A stretch of DNA of 64,000 bases from Rhodothalassiaceae bacterium (GCA_026004935.1 BPKC01000001.1:2703381-2767380); one strand, 5' to 3'; shown: positions 1 to 11,543, counted from the stretch's first letter. Numbers and translations: made by a program. The notes: generated from the letters alone by a model not told the origin.

Positions 1-20
1 CAGCTGGACCCGCCGGTCAA

Positions 21-182
21 GCCGGCGGGTGACGATTGAGGGTGCGCACCGGCGCATGACGCTTTCCCCTTTCGTCGTTCGCCGGCTTGACCGGCGAACC
101 CATGCGGCGGTGATGGCAGCCCCGGGGCCTGTGACGGGCTCCACCTTCGGCTGGACCCGCCGGTCAAGCCGGCGGGTGACGA
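21..182. repeat. 162-bp direct repeat, copy 1
   Basis: This segment is repeated without visible difference at 289-450. It contains two kinds of GC-rich palindrome: CCGCCGG-tcaag-CCGGCGG and TTCGCCGG-cttga-CCGGCGAA. These resemble the REP-like intergenic palindromes common in alphaproteobacteria. The same palindrome families recur at 48110-48600 and 51660-52220, so this is a dispersed intergenic repeat family. No gene is supported here. Confidence 0.85.
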
Positions 183-288
183 TTTTTCCTCGTCATTCGC
201 CACGAAAGCGGCGAATCCAGCAGCAGCCATGCATAGAAAAGCCGGCGCCGGAAATCGCCCCCGCTCGCGCATGGGCCCGCCGGTTCTG

Positions 289-450
289 GCCGGCGGGTGA
301 CGATTGAGGGTGCGCACCGGCGCATGACGCTTTCCCCTTTCGTCGTTCGCCGGCTTGACCGGCGAACCCATGCGGCGGTGATGGCAGCCCCGGGGCCTGT
401 GACGGGCTCCACCTTCGGCTGGACCCGCCGGTCAAGCCGGCGGGTGACGA
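289..450. repeat. 162-bp direct repeat, copy 2
   Basis: Identical to 21-182, offset by 268 bases. The region between the copies (183-288) contains no recognisable gene. Identity over the whole unit suggests a recent local duplication or gene conversion. Confidence 0.85.
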
Positions 451-548
451 GAAAAGGGGGGCGGCCCGGCCGAGGCGCGGTTCGCGAAGGGAAGCGCAGG
501 TGGGGGGCAGGACGGTTTTCGGCAACCGGTCCGCGTTCGCCTGCCGAC

Positions 549-629
549 CGACCGATCACCGATCACCGACCACCAATCACCGATCACCGATCACTGATGA
601 CCGATGACCGATAACCGATGACCGATACG
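549..629. repeat. Degenerate short tandem repeat (ATCACCG/ATGACCG)
   Basis: A run of 7-8 base units of the type ATCACCG, ATGACCG and ATAACCG lies just before the 3' end of the glutathione transferase gene. There are no unique spacers, so it is not a CRISPR array. Related short GATCAGTCATCAG arrays occur inside the repeats at about 48230-48270 and 48480-48520. Confidence 0.7.
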
Positions 630-657
630 ACGCCCGCTTCGCGCCGGCGGCGCCGGC

Positions 658-1320
658 CTAGCGCTGGAGCAGCTTCTGCGCGGCCTTGACGGCTTCCTCC
701 TCGCTCAGGTTGCGCGGCGGGATCTGGATGCCGCGCTGGACGGCGGGCCGCGCGCCGATGCGCTCCGCCCAGGCCTTCAGATTCGGCAGATCGTCGATGC
801 TGACCCCCGCCCACTCGTGCGCCCGCACCCAGCACCAGTTCGCGATGTCGGCGATGGAATACTCGTCCACGAGATAGTCGCGCCCGGCAAGCTGGCGGTC
901 GAGGACGGTATAGAGCCGCTTCGTCTCGTTCTGATAGCGGGCGATGACCGAGGGGATCTTCTCCGGAAAATACCGGTAGAAGACGTTCGCCTGACCCTGC
1001 ATGGGCCCGACACCCGCCATCTGGAACATCAGCCACTGGATGACGCGCGAGCGGCCCTTTTCCTCCTTCGGCAGCAGCCTGCCGGTCTTCTCCGCCAGAT
1101 AGAGCATGATCGCGCCGGACTCGAAGACGTTGAAGTCGTCATTGTCATGATCGACGATGGCGGGGATCCGGCCGTTGGGATTGATCTTGAGGAACCACTC
1201 CTCCTTCTGCTCGCCCTTCATCAGGTCCAGCACCCGCACCTCGTAGGGCAGGCCGATCTCCTCCAGCATCACCGAGATCTTGTAGCCGTTCGGCGTGGGT
1301 GCGGTATAAAGCGTGATCAT
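658..1320 (-). CDS. Glutathione S-transferase family protein (YfcG/Ure2p-like)
   Basis: A 220-residue cytosolic glutathione transferase. The N-terminal thioredoxin-like domain (about residues 1-80) begins [14 protein letters not shown] and includes the [10 protein letters not shown] segment with the cis-proline of the glutathione site, followed by [12 protein letters not shown]. The C-terminal helical domain follows. Asn in place of the classical Tyr/Ser at the N-terminal helix is typical of the YfcG/Ure2p-like class, which acts as a disulfide-bond reductase or peroxidase. The ATG at 1320 was chosen because it starts directly at the conserved first strand; an in-frame start at 1353 only adds unconserved residues. 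The substrate cannot be read from sequence. Confidence 0.9.
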   Translation of the reverse strand: MITLYTAPTPNGYKISVMLEEIGLPYEVRVLDLMKGEQKEEWFLKINPNGRIPAIVDHDNDDFNVFESGAIMLYLAEKTGRLLPKEEKGRSRVIQWLMFQMAGVGPMQGQANVFYRYFPEKIPSVIARYQNETKRLYTVLDRQLAGRDYLVDEYSIADIANWCWVRAHEWAGVSIDDLPNLKAWAERIGARPAVQRGIQIPPRNLSEEEAVKAAQKLLQR

Positions 1321-1425
1321 GTGGTCTCTCCCGTGCTGCGGTTCATGGCGCACGCCCGTCCAAGGAGGCTGCGCCTTGCTTTCCGGCTCTCTTCCTCTTG
1401 CCGGCGATCTCCCGGGCGCCGCGCC

Positions 1426-3408
<1,983 letters not shown>

Positions 3409-3463
3409 TGTCGCTGATCCTCCTCGCCCTTCGCGCGCGCCCGATTGCGCGCCCGCCGCTTTT

Positions 3464-4453
3464 ATGCAAGCTGAGCGGACCTTCGATCAAGGCGCCCGCC
3501 CTGGGCGGGGAGATCCGGTCGGGAAGGGCACGCGTTTGCGGGACAGGCCGGAAAGAGCACAGCGCTGGGCCTTCGTCGCCCTGCTCCTCGGTGCCACGGG
3601 GATCGGCTTTGCGCCCATCTTCGTGCGGCTGGCGGATGTCGGACCGGTCTCCAGCGCCTTCTGGCGCATGGCGCTGGCGCTGCCGCCGCTCGCGCTGTGG
3701 CGGCTGATGAGGGCGGACGGGTCCCCGGCCCGCCGCCTCGCGCCGCCGGCCGACCGCCGCAGCCTGCTGCTCATCGCCGCCGCGGGCGGGTTCTTCGCGG
3801 CCGATCTCGGCTTCTGGCACTGGTCCATCAAGCTGACCTCGGTGGCGAATGCGACGCTGCTCGCCAATCTGAACCCGGTCTTCGTCGCGCTCACGGGCTT
3901 CGTCTTTCTCGGCCACCGCTTCAGACCGCTGTTCCTGTTCGCGATGGCGCTGGCGCTGGCCGGTGCCGTGGTGCTCATGGGCCGCAGCGTGGAGATATCC
4001 GCCGAACGGGTGATCGGCGATCTGCTCGGGGTGGCCACCGCGATGATGTACGCCGGCTACTTCCTGTCGACGGCGGCGCTGCGCAGCCGGCACGACACCT
4101 GGACGGTGCTCTTCTACTCGGTGCTGATCACGGCGCTGGTGCTGGGACCGCTCGCCGCGGCGAGCGAGACCGCGCTGCTGCCCCGCAGTCCCAAGGGATG
4201 GCTGGTGGTGGTGGCGCTGGCGCTGGTCTGCCAGATCGCGGGCCAGGGGCTGATCGTCTTCGCGCTCGCCCATCTGCCGCCGGCGTTTTCGGCACTGAGC
4301 CTGCTGCTGCAGCCGGTGGTGGCGGCGGCGGCGGCCTGGGTGCTCTTCGGCGAAGCGCTGGGGGCGGGCGAACTTGCGGGCGCCGCCCTCGTGCTCGCGG
4401 GCATCTGGCTTGCCCGCCTGTCCGTATTGGGCCGGCGCCGCGCGGCCGGCTGA
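3464..4453 (+). CDS. DMT-superfamily exporter (two EamA domains)
   Basis: An inner-membrane permease of about 330 residues with roughly ten hydrophobic helices arranged as two EamA repeats. The first begins near [24 protein letters not shown] and the second near [17 protein letters not shown]. Family members export metabolites or amino acids, but the substrate cannot be inferred. The start is uncertain: the ATG at 3464 gives a polar N-terminal tail, while a TTG at 3536 follows a GGGAAGGG ribosome-binding site and would start nearer the first helix. It diverges from acs. Confidence 0.85.
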   Translation: MQAERTFDQGARPGRGDPVGKGTRLRDRPERAQRWAFVALLLGATGIGFAPIFVRLADVGPVSSAFWRMALALPPLALWRLMRADGSPARRLAPPADRRSLLLIAAAGGFFAADLGFWHWSIKLTSVANATLLANLNPVFVALTGFVFLGHRFRPLFLFAMALALAGAVVLMGRSVEISAERVIGDLLGVATAMMYAGYFLSTAALRSRHDTWTVLFYSVLITALVLGPLAAASETALLPRSPKGWLVVVALALVCQIAGQGLIVFALAHLPPAFSALSLLLQPVVAAAAAWVLFGEALGAGELAGAALVLAGIWLARLSVLGRRRAAG

Positions 4454-4464
4454 CGGCAGGCCCC

Positions 4465-4866
4465 CTAGAGCCCGCCCATTTCGCAGATGCGGTTCCAGAG
4501 CTCGTCGGGCACCGGCATCACGCTCAGCCGCGGCTGGCGCACCAGCGCCCACTCGGCGAAGGCGGGATCCGCCTTGATCTCGGCGAGCGTCACCGGCCGC
4601 GGCAGATGCTCCAGCGCGCGCACGTCGACGAGGCCGGACTTCGGATCGTCCGGGTCGGGATAGAAGCCGCGCACGATCTCGACGATGCCCATGATCCGCT
4701 TCTCGTCGCCCGTGTGGTAGAAGAAGGCGGTGTCGCCCAGCTCCATCTCCTTCATGTGGCCGAGCGCCTGGGCGTTGCGCACGCCGTCCCAGGGCGCGAC
4801 CTGGGCATCGACCTGATCGGCCCAGGACCATTCCGAGGGTTCCGTCTTGAGCAGCCAGTGCGCCAT
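4465..4866 (-). CDS. EVE domain-containing protein
   Basis: 133 residues covering a single EVE domain (PUA-like fold), from MAHWLLKTEPSEWSW through WDGVRNAQA, GDTAFFYHTG and a C-terminal PRLSVMPVP segment. EVE domains bind modified bases in nucleic acids, and stand-alone copies are common in proteobacteria; the biological role of this one is not established. It is the last gene of a leftward series (tsaD, gpsA, YciI, EVE) and converges with the exporter gene 11 bases away. Confidence 0.92.
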   Translation of the reverse strand: MAHWLLKTEPSEWSWADQVDAQVAPWDGVRNAQALGHMKEMELGDTAFFYHTGDEKRIMGIVEIVRGFYPDPDDPKSGLVDVRALEHLPRPVTLAEIKADPAFAEWALVRQPRLSVMPVPDELWNRICEMGGL

Positions 4867-4970
4867 CGCGTCGTCGTCCTTTCCTGCCTCGGTTCGGCCG
4901 GCAAACCGGCTCCGCCTCTCGCTAACCGAGCCGGCCCCGAAAGAAAAGCCGCCGGCCGGGACAGGCGGGC

Positions 4971-5264
4971 TCAGCCGCCGCGTGCGACCCAGGCGCCGAG
5001 CACGCCCCGGATCGGCAGGATCTCCACCCCGGCGAAGATGCCGGCCTTGCGGTAGGGATCGTTCTCGGCGAACAGCCGCGCCGCGGTTTCGCTCGCGGCC
5101 TCGATCACGAAGACGCTGCCCCGCGGGCCGTCCTCGCCCTCGATGGGGCCGGCGAATTTGAGCCGCTCGCCGCAGTCCGCAAGATAGGCGAGATGGTGCG
5201 CCCGGTGCTGCGGCCGCTCGCCCGAGCGAACCGGATCGTCACGCGCGATCACGAGATAGAGCAT
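4971..5264 (-). CDS. YciI-family protein
   Basis: 97 residues forming one YciI-like domain (dimeric alpha-beta barrel fold): MLYLVIARDDP, HRAHHLAYL, GPRGSVFVIEA and FAENDPYRKAGIF are typical. Enzymatic activity is unproven for most members. The start overlaps the end of gpsA by 26 bases, indicating translational coupling in the tsaD-gpsA operon, an arrangement common in alphaproteobacteria. Confidence 0.92.
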   Translation of the reverse strand: MLYLVIARDDPVRSGERPQHRAHHLAYLADCGERLKFAGPIEGEDGPRGSVFVIEAASETAARLFAENDPYRKAGIFAGVEILPIRGVLGAWVARGG

Positions 5265-6273
5265 GTCCCTCCTCCTCCTCGCTGGTGAACGGCCGGTTCA
5301 GCAGCCGCCGCACCACCTCCTCGACCGGCTCGCCGCGGCCGACGAGCGCATGCACCGCCTCGGTGATCGGCATCGCGATGCCCTCGCGCCGGGCGATCTC
5401 GGCGAGAATCCCGGCCGTCCACACGCCCTCGGCCACCGAGCGGCGCTCGCCCAGGACCTCCTCCAGCCGTCTGCCCCGCCCGAGCTCCCGGCCCAGCGAC
5501 ATGTTGCGCGAATCCGTGGAGGTGCAGGTCAGCACCAGGTCGCCCGCGCCGGACAGGCCCGTCATCGTCTCGGCCCGCGCGCCGCGGGCGAGCCCGAAGC
5601 GGATCATCTCCTTCAGCCCGCGGGCGATGAGGGCCGCGCGGGCGTTCTGGCCGAGCCCCAGCCCGTCGACGACGCCGCAGGCGATGGCGATGACGTTCTT
5701 CACCGCCCCGCCGATCTGCGCGCCGATCACGTCGCGCGAGGTATAGGGCCGGAAGGTCGGCTGACCGAGAAGCCGCAGGATGCGCTCGGCGACCGCCGGA
5801 TCGTCGCTCGCGATGGTGACGGCTGCGGGCAGGTTGCGCGCGACCTCGTGGGCGAAGGTGGGACCGGAGAGCACGGCGAGCGGGTGACCCGGCGCCGCGG
5901 CCGCGGCCACCTCGCTCATCAGCCGGCCGCTGCCGCGCTCGATGCCCTTGGCGCAGAGCACGAGCACCGCATCGGCACGCAGCGCGGCGCGCGCCTCGGC
6001 CAGCACGGCGCCCATGAACTGCGCCGGCGTGACCACGAGCACGACGCCGCAATCGCCGAGGACCGCGTAGTCGCTGGCCGCCGTTATCCCCTCGGGAAGC
6101 GGGATGCCCGGGAGATAGACGGGGTTCTCGCGCCGGCCGTTCACCGCCTCGGCCACCTCCGGTTCGCGCGCCCACAGCCTGACCGCGATCCCGCGGCGCG
6201 CCGCCACCGCGGCAAGCGCGGTGCCCCAGGCGCCCGCGCCCAGCACGCCGATCGTCCGCTCCGCCTCGGCCAT
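5239..6273 (-). CDS. gpsA: Glycerol-3-phosphate dehydrogenase [NAD(P)+]
   Basis: 344 residues. It makes sn-glycerol 3-phosphate from dihydroxyacetone phosphate for phospholipid synthesis in the cytosol. The N-terminal Rossmann motif is GVLGAGAWGTALA. The C-terminal helical domain carries KNVIAIACGVVDGLGLGQNARAAL and the substrate-binding TGLSGAGDL segment. I start it at the ATG at 6273 (MAEAERTIG), just ahead of the dinucleotide fold, rather than at 6300. It lies 64 bases downstream of tsaD and overlaps the YciI gene. Confidence 0.96.
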   Translation of the reverse strand: MAEAERTIGVLGAGAWGTALAAVAARRGIAVRLWAREPEVAEAVNGRRENPVYLPGIPLPEGITAASDYAVLGDCGVVLVVTPAQFMGAVLAEARAALRADAVLVLCAKGIERGSGRLMSEVAAAAAPGHPLAVLSGPTFAHEVARNLPAAVTIASDDPAVAERILRLLGQPTFRPYTSRDVIGAQIGGAVKNVIAIACGVVDGLGLGQNARAALIARGLKEMIRFGLARGARAETMTGLSGAGDLVLTCTSTDSRNMSLGRELGRGRRLEEVLGERRSVAEGVWTAGILAEIARREGIAMPITEAVHALVGRGEPVEEVVRRLLNRPFTSEEEEGHALSRDRA

Positions 6274-6337
6274 CCCCGTCTCCTCCGGCTCCTGCGTCAA
6301 GGCTCGCCGATCGCGCAGCCGCGATCAAGCCGCGTCG

Positions 6338-7414
6338 TCACGCCTTCGGCCCCTTCGCCCCGCCGCCGAGCCGGCCGGCCCGGGCCTCGTCCAGCGGCCA
6401 GCGCGCACGCACCGGCGCATCGAGGCCGTCCGACCAGCCGCGCGTGAAGCGCAGGGCCCCCGCATGGGCGACCATCGCCGCATTGTCCGTGCAGTAGCGC
6501 TGCGGCGGGATCACGACCTCGACCGCCTTCTCGGCCGCAAGCTCGGCCAGCGCGGCTCTCAGCCGCGCATTGGCGGCGACCCCGCCGGCGGCCACCAGCA
6601 CGGGGCGCGCGGGCCGCCAAGTCGCCCGGTAATGGTCGAGCGCACGCTCGATCCGGTCGATGAGGACATCGACGATCGCCTGCTCGAGGGATGCGGCGAG
6701 ATCCCGGCGCGTGGCGGGATCGAGGGCTGCGGGCCCGCCCAGCCGGCGGACCTGCTCGGCGAGCGCGGTCTTCAACCCGGCGAAGCTGAAGACGAAGTCC
6801 GTCGAGCCCGCGAGCGGCCGCGGCAGGTCGAAGCGGTGCGGATCGCCCCCTTGGGCCGCACGCGCGATCGCGGGCCCGCCCGGATAGCCGAGGCCGAGAA
6901 GCCGCGCGCCCTTGTCGAAGGTCTCGCCCGCCGCATCGTCGATGGTGGTCCCGAGCAGGTGGTAGCGCCCCACGTCCTCGACGACGAGCAACTGCGTATG
7001 GCCGCCGGACACCAGCAGAAGCAGATAGGGAAAGGCCGTATCCTCGACCATGCCGGGGCTGAGCGCATGGGCCTCGAGATGATGGACGGCGACGAACGGC
7101 CGGTCCCAGCCGAAGGCGAGCGCCTTGGCGAAGGAGACGCCGACGACGAGCGCGACCTTGAGCCCCGGCCCCGTCGTCGCCGCCACCGCGTCGATCGCCG
7201 ACGGCGGCTGGCCACAGCGCGCCAGCACGCGGGCCACAAGCGGCGGCAGCAGCTCGAGATGCGCGCGCGCCGCGATCTCGGGCACGATCCCGCCGTGAGG
7301 CGCATGAAGCGCCGTCTGGCTTGCGACCTCCTCGGCGAGCACGCGGCCCGTCTCGTCGGCGATCGCCACAGCCGTCTCGTCGCAGCTCGTCTCGATGCCG
7401 AGCACCCACGCCAT
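6338..7414 (-). CDS. tsaD: tRNA N6-adenosine threonylcarbamoyltransferase
   Basis: 358 residues, with the ASKHA fold of TsaD/Gcp. It transfers the threonylcarbamoyl group to A37 of ANN-decoding tRNAs. The start MAWVLGIETSCDET is the canonical opening. The metal-binding HHLEAH motif, VSGGHTQL and the C-terminal VAAGGVAANARLR are all present. The ATG at 7414 is preferred over longer open frames that run into the divergent hemC promoter region. Confidence 0.97.
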   Translation of the reverse strand: MAWVLGIETSCDETAVAIADETGRVLAEEVASQTALHAPHGGIVPEIAARAHLELLPPLVARVLARCGQPPSAIDAVAATTGPGLKVALVVGVSFAKALAFGWDRPFVAVHHLEAHALSPGMVEDTAFPYLLLLVSGGHTQLLVVEDVGRYHLLGTTIDDAAGETFDKGARLLGLGYPGGPAIARAAQGGDPHRFDLPRPLAGSTDFVFSFAGLKTALAEQVRRLGGPAALDPATRRDLAASLEQAIVDVLIDRIERALDHYRATWRPARPVLVAAGGVAANARLRAALAELAAEKAVEVVIPPQRYCTDNAAMVAHAGALRFTRGWSDGLDAPVRARWPLDEARAGRLGGGAKGPKA

Positions 7415-7490
7415 GCGCCCTTCCGCGCGCTCCTTCCGGCAGCCTTGACCGTGGACGGGCTTAGCGTCTAGCCGGGGCCTCGGACAAGCC

Positions 7491-8429
7491 ATGGCCGAGC
7501 CGATCGTCATCGCGACAAGGGGAAGCCCGCTGGCGCTGCGCCAGGCGGAGATGGTGCGCGAAAGGCTGATGGCGCGCACGGGGCGGCCGGCCGAGGCCTT
7601 TGCGCTGCGCGTCATCCGGACGAGCGGCGACCGCTTCCTCTCCTCCAGCCTTCAGGACCTCGGCGGCAAGGGGCTGTTCACGAAGGAGATCGACGAGGCG
7701 CTGCTCCGCGGCGCCGCCGACATCGCCGTCCATTCGGCGAAGGACCTGCCGGCGGAGCTGCCCGAGGGTCTCGAGCTCGCCGCCCTCCTGCCGCGGGAGG
7801 ATCCGCGCGACGCGCTGATCACCCGAGACGGCCGCGGCCTTGCCGCGCTGCCGGCGGGCGCGCGGGTCGGCACGGCGTCCCTGCGCCGGCGCGCGCAGCT
7901 CAAGGCGATCCGCCCCGATCTCGATCCGGTGCTGCTGCGCGGCAATGTCGGCCGGCGGCTGGCGAAGCTGGAGGCGGGCGAGGTGGATGCCGTGCTGCTC
8001 GCCCTCGCCGGGCTGAAGCGCCTCGGCCTTGCGGCGCGGGTGAGCGAGGTGCTCGATCCCGCGCGCATGCTGCCCGCGCCGGCCCAGGGGGTGATCGCCG
8101 TCGTCGCGCGCCCGGGCGATCCGAAGACCGCGGGCCTTGCGGCCGCGCTCGACGACCGCGCCACGCGGATCACGACGCTGGCCGAGCGCGCGCTCGCCGC
8201 GGGTCTCGATGCGAGCTGCCGCACCCCGATCGCCGCGCTCGCCGAAATCGAGGGGGAAGAGGTGGTGCTCGACGCGCGGCTCATCGCCCCCGACGGGGCG
8301 CGCATGTGGGAGCGGCGGGGCACGGCGCGGGCGGAGCCGGAGGCGGCGGTCGCGCTCGGTGCCGAGCTCGCGCTGCGCCTGCGCGCCGAAGCCGGGGAGG
8401 CCTTCTTTGCGGCGCTTGCGGCCGGATGA
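7491..8429 (+). CDS. hemC: Hydroxymethylbilane synthase (porphobilinogen deaminase)
   Basis: 312 residues. It condenses four porphobilinogens into hydroxymethylbilane for heme and corrin synthesis. Seen are IATRGSPLALRQAE, the DLGGKGLFTKEID loop, the HSAKDLP catalytic region, RGNVGRRL, and Cys243 in LDASCRTPIA, which anchors the dipyrromethane cofactor. It diverges from tsaD with a 76-base spacer and is followed after 4 bases by hemD, so the two are probably co-transcribed. Confidence 0.97.
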   Translation: MAEPIVIATRGSPLALRQAEMVRERLMARTGRPAEAFALRVIRTSGDRFLSSSLQDLGGKGLFTKEIDEALLRGAADIAVHSAKDLPAELPEGLELAALLPREDPRDALITRDGRGLAALPAGARVGTASLRRRAQLKAIRPDLDPVLLRGNVGRRLAKLEAGEVDAVLLALAGLKRLGLAARVSEVLDPARMLPAPAQGVIAVVARPGDPKTAGLAAALDDRATRITTLAERALAAGLDASCRTPIAALAEIEGEEVVLDARLIAPDGARMWERRGTARAEPEAAVALGAELALRLRAEAGEAFFAALAAG

Positions 8430-8433
8430 GCCC

Positions 8434-9195
8434 ATGGCCGGGAACTCCACGCGCATCGGGCTTCTCGTCACCCGCCCCGCCGATCTCGCCCCCGCCACCG
8501 CGCGGCGGCTGCGCCGGCTCGGTTTTTCCGCGCTGCTCGCGCCCGCGCTGGGCATCGAGCCCTTGCACGAGCCGCCGCCGGAAGGCTGGGAGCGGGCGGC
8601 GGCCGTGATCGCGACCAGCCCGCGCGCCTTTCTGTCGCCGGTGCCGGCGCCGCTGCTGGCCCGCCCGCTCTTTGCCGTCGGCGGGCGCACCGCGCGTGCG
8701 GCGCGGGCCGCCGGTTTCCGGCAGGTGCACACCGGTCCCGCGGATGCGGCCGCCCTGGCGGAAGCGATCCTGGAGGCGGGCGCGCGCGGGCCGCTGCTGC
8801 ATCTGGCCGGCACGGAGGTGGCGGGAGGATTGGCCGGAAGGCTCGACGAGGCGGGCGTGCCGCTCATGGTCTGGCGGCGCTACCGGGCGCGACTGCAGCC
8901 CGTGATGCCGCCGCACGCGCGCCGCGCGCTGTTGAGCGGACGGCTTGCGGGCGTGCTGTTCTATTCGGCGCGCACGGCCGCCGCCTTCCGGGCCTGGCTC
9001 GACGCGGAGCTCAAGGCCCGGCTGGCCGGGCTCGACGCCTGGGGCCTGTCCGAAGCCGCCCTCGGCCCGGTCCAGGATCTGCCCTGGCGCGGCCGCCATG
9101 CCGCGGCGCACCCGCGGGAGAATGTCCTTCTCACGGCTCTTGCCGCCCATTATGCTGGGCCCGAGCCGGCCGGGATGCGACGCCATGAGCGGTGA
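8434..9195 (+). CDS. hemD: Uroporphyrinogen-III synthase
   Basis: 253 residues; it closes and inverts ring D of hydroxymethylbilane to give uroporphyrinogen III. The family is poorly conserved, so the call rests on the opening GLLVTRPA, the two-domain pattern (VIATSPRA, LFAVGGRTA, LLHLAGTEVAGGL, GVLFYSARTAAAF) and its position directly after hemC. The ATG at 8434 lies 4 bases after the hemC stop. The end overlaps the next gene by 11 bases. Confidence 0.93.
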   Translation: MAGNSTRIGLLVTRPADLAPATARRLRRLGFSALLAPALGIEPLHEPPPEGWERAAAVIATSPRAFLSPVPAPLLARPLFAVGGRTARAARAAGFRQVHTGPADAAALAEAILEAGARGPLLHLAGTEVAGGLAGRLDEAGVPLMVWRRYRARLQPVMPPHARRALLSGRLAGVLFYSARTAAAFRAWLDAELKARLAGLDAWGLSEAALGPVQDLPWRGRHAAAHPRENVLLTALAAHYAGPEPAGMRRHER

Positions 9196-10159
9196 GGAGC
9201 GGGACGAGGTTCTGGAGGCCGAGGTCGTCGGCGAGGAGCGCGGCGGCCGGCGGCTGCGCCGCGTGCTCTTCACGGCGGCCATCCTCGCCGTGATCGGGCT
9301 GGCCGGCTGGTGGCTGTGGACGCCCGTCTCCGACCGGTTCGGCGACCTCGGCACGGACAAGGACCGACGCGCCCTGCCGCAGGAGCCGACCGTGGCCGAG
9401 ACGCCGGTGAGCCCCGCCGGCATTCCGACCGCGGCCGATCTTTCGCCCCTGCTCGACCGGCTGCAGAGGCAGGAAACCGCGCTGGCCGCGCTCGAGAGGC
9501 GCATCGAGGCGCTGGAACGGGACATGGCGGCGCTCGCCGCCCGGCGCACGGAGCCGGCGCGGGGCGAGACGGACGGAAGCCCGCTGCTGGCGGTCGCGCT
9601 CGCGCGCATCGCCCTCAAGCTCGATGCCGGAGGCGACCTGCTCGCCGAGCGTCTGGCGCTGAAGGCGCTGCAACCACGCCTGCCGGAACCGGCGCGGGCG
9701 GCGGCCGCGGCCCTGATTGCCGCAAGCGGGCCGGTGGCGGCGGGGTTGCCGGACCGGGCGCGGATGCTCGCCCTCTTCGCCGAAGCGGCGGACGCCCTGC
9801 GCGGCGCATCCCGTCCGCAGGCCGACGGGAGCTGGTGGCGGCGCTGGCTTGCGGCGATCGAGGGGCTCGTCACGGTGCGCCCGAGCGGTCGCGCGAGCGC
9901 TCCCGGGGCCGCCTCCCCCGCCGCCGGGGCGCTGGCGCTGGCGCGCGCGCGCTATCTTGCCGGCGACCTCGATGCGGCCGTGGAGGCGCTGGACAGCATG
10001 GGCGCCGAGGCGCCGCCCGCCGTGGCGGAGCTGAGGCGGATGCTCGCCACGCGCCGGGCGATTGCGGCGGCATTGGACGAGCTCGTCTCGGTGCTGGAGA
10101 CGGAGTCGCTGGCGCGGCCGCTGGATGCGCCGCACGGCGGCGGCGGTGCGGGCGAATAG
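9185..10159 (+). CDS. Mitofilin-like inner-membrane protein of the hem operon
   Basis: 324 residues with a short acidic cytoplasmic N-terminus, one transmembrane helix (about residues 29-47, VLFTAAILAVIGLAGWWLW), then a charged coiled-coil-prone stretch (LDRLQRQETALAALERRIE) and an alanine-rich helical C-terminal region. This matches the alphaproteobacterial mitofilin/Mic60-like protein that sits between hemD and hemY. In that family a role in membrane curvature and envelope organisation is proposed. The start overlaps hemD by 11 bases. Confidence 0.85.
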   Translation: MSGEERDEVLEAEVVGEERGGRRLRRVLFTAAILAVIGLAGWWLWTPVSDRFGDLGTDKDRRALPQEPTVAETPVSPAGIPTAADLSPLLDRLQRQETALAALERRIEALERDMAALAARRTEPARGETDGSPLLAVALARIALKLDAGGDLLAERLALKALQPRLPEPARAAAAALIAASGPVAAGLPDRARMLALFAEAADALRGASRPQADGSWWRRWLAAIEGLVTVRPSGRASAPGAASPAAGALALARARYLAGDLDAAVEALDSMGAEAPPAVAELRRMLATRRAIAAALDELVSVLETESLARPLDAPHGGGGAGE

Positions 10160-10172
10160 GTCGGGGAGCACG

Positions 10173-11543
10173 GTGGCGATGGCGGGAAGGTGGCGGTTTC
10201 TGCTCTGGCTCGTGGCGGCGGTGGCGCTGCTCGCCGTCGTGGTCTGGATCGGCCGCTATCCCGGCCGCGTCGTGATCGACTGGTTCGGCTATGCCGTCGA
10301 GATGCCGGCCTGGCTGGGCACGCTCCTCGTCATCGCGATCTTTCTGCTCGGCGCGCTTCTTGCGCGGCTGCTGGTGTATCTTGCGCGGGACTTTCCGCTC
10401 TCGCCGGCCCGGCGCGCGCGCCGGCGGGCGGAGAAGGCGCGCGAGAAGCTGAAGGCGGCGCTGGCCGCGCTCGCCGGGGAGGAGTGGGGCGCGGCGCTGG
10501 CGCTCGCGGAAGAGGCGGCGGGACTGGCCGATGATCCCCTCGCCCACTGGCTGGCGGCCGAGGCGGCCGCACGGCTCGGCGACGACGAGCGCGCGACCCG
10601 CCACTGGCTGGCGCTCGAGGGCGATGCGGCCTTCCAGATGCTCGCGATCCGGCAGCGGGCGGAGGATGCGCGCGCGAAGCGCGACTGGGAGTCGCTGCGC
10701 GCGCTGGCCGGCGCCGCCTTCGCTGCGCGGCCCGCGAGCCCCTGGGCGGCGCGGCGGCTGTTCGAGGCGTTCGTGCATCTCGGCGCCCATGCGGAAGCCG
10801 AGGCGCTGCTCGACAGGCTCGCGCGGCTCGGCGTGATGGACGAGGACGAGCGCGCCCGGCTGCGCGCGGGGCTGGCCACCGCGGCGGCCCGCCGCCTGCT
10901 CGAGGAGGGCGGCGCGGACGCCTGGCCCGCCGCGCGCAAGGAGCTCGAGCGGGCCCTGAAGATCCGTCCGGGCTTCGCCCCCGCGGCGGCGCTTCTGCTG
11001 CGCGCGGCCGCCGCCCATGAGGAGCCGCGCGCGGCCCGCCGGTTCGCCCGCCGGCTGCTCAAGGAGGCGGCATCCGGAACCGTGCTGGCGGAGCTCGCCC
11101 GCCTCGTCCAGCGCGAGCCGCCCGCCGAGCGCCGCGCATGGCTGGCCGAGCTGCTCGCGCCGCAGGCCGAAGAGCCCGAGGCCCGGCTGCTGCTGGCGGA
11201 GGCCGCCCTGGCCGCCGGCGACCGGGAGGGAGCGCGGGCGCTTCTGCGCGATCTGCGCATGCCGCGTCCGGACGCGCGCGTGATGCTGCTGAGATCCCGA
11301 CTCGCCCAGGCGGCCGGCGACGAGGAGGCGGCGCGCCACTGGCGCCAGCGCGCCGAGGCCGAGGGGCTGCGGCCCGGCTGGGTGTGCCGGGCCTGCGGCA
11401 CGCCGGCGGCCGAGTGGGCGCTCGTCTGCCCGTCCTGCGATGCGATCGGCCGCCTCGAATGGGACTATCCGCCCGCCGTCCCGGCGATCGCGGCCCGGCA
11501 CGAGCAGGCCCCCGCCGCGCTGCTGCCCGGCATCGGGGAGTGA
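10173..11543 (+). CDS. hemY: HemY-type TPR membrane protein
   Basis: 456 residues. The two N-terminal membrane helices (FLLWLVAAVALLAVVVWIG and the one around LGTLLVIAIFLLGALLARLL) and the following HemY_N region are characteristic, followed by TPR-like helical repeats. The C-terminus has two CxxC pairs (VCRACGTP, VCPSCDAI) that look like a zinc ribbon. Despite its name this family is not protoporphyrinogen oxidase; its role in heme synthesis is not settled. GTG 10173 follows GGGGAG by 4 bases; ATG 10179 is an alternative. Confidence 0.88.
   Translation: MAMAGRWRFLLWLVAAVALLAVVVWIGRYPGRVVIDWFGYAVEMPAWLGTLLVIAIFLLGALLARLLVYLARDFPLSPARRARRRAEKAREKLKAALAALAGEEWGAALALAEEAAGLADDPLAHWLAAEAAARLGDDERATRHWLALEGDAAFQMLAIRQRAEDARAKRDWESLRALAGAAFAARPASPWAARRLFEAFVHLGAHAEAEALLDRLARLGVMDEDERARLRAGLATAAARRLLEEGGADAWPAARKELERALKIRPGFAPAAALLLRAAAAHEEPRAARRFARRLLKEAASGTVLAELARLVQREPPAERRAWLAELLAPQAEEPEARLLLAEAALAAGDREGARALLRDLRMPRPDARVMLLRSRLAQAAGDEEAARHWRQRAEAEGLRPGWVCRACGTPAAEWALVCPSCDAIGRLEWDYPPAVPAIAARHEQAPAALLPGIGE

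Noticed and set aside
549-629. CRISPR-like array
   Set aside because: The repeats are 7-8 bases, degenerate and contiguous, with no unique spacers and no cas genes in the window.
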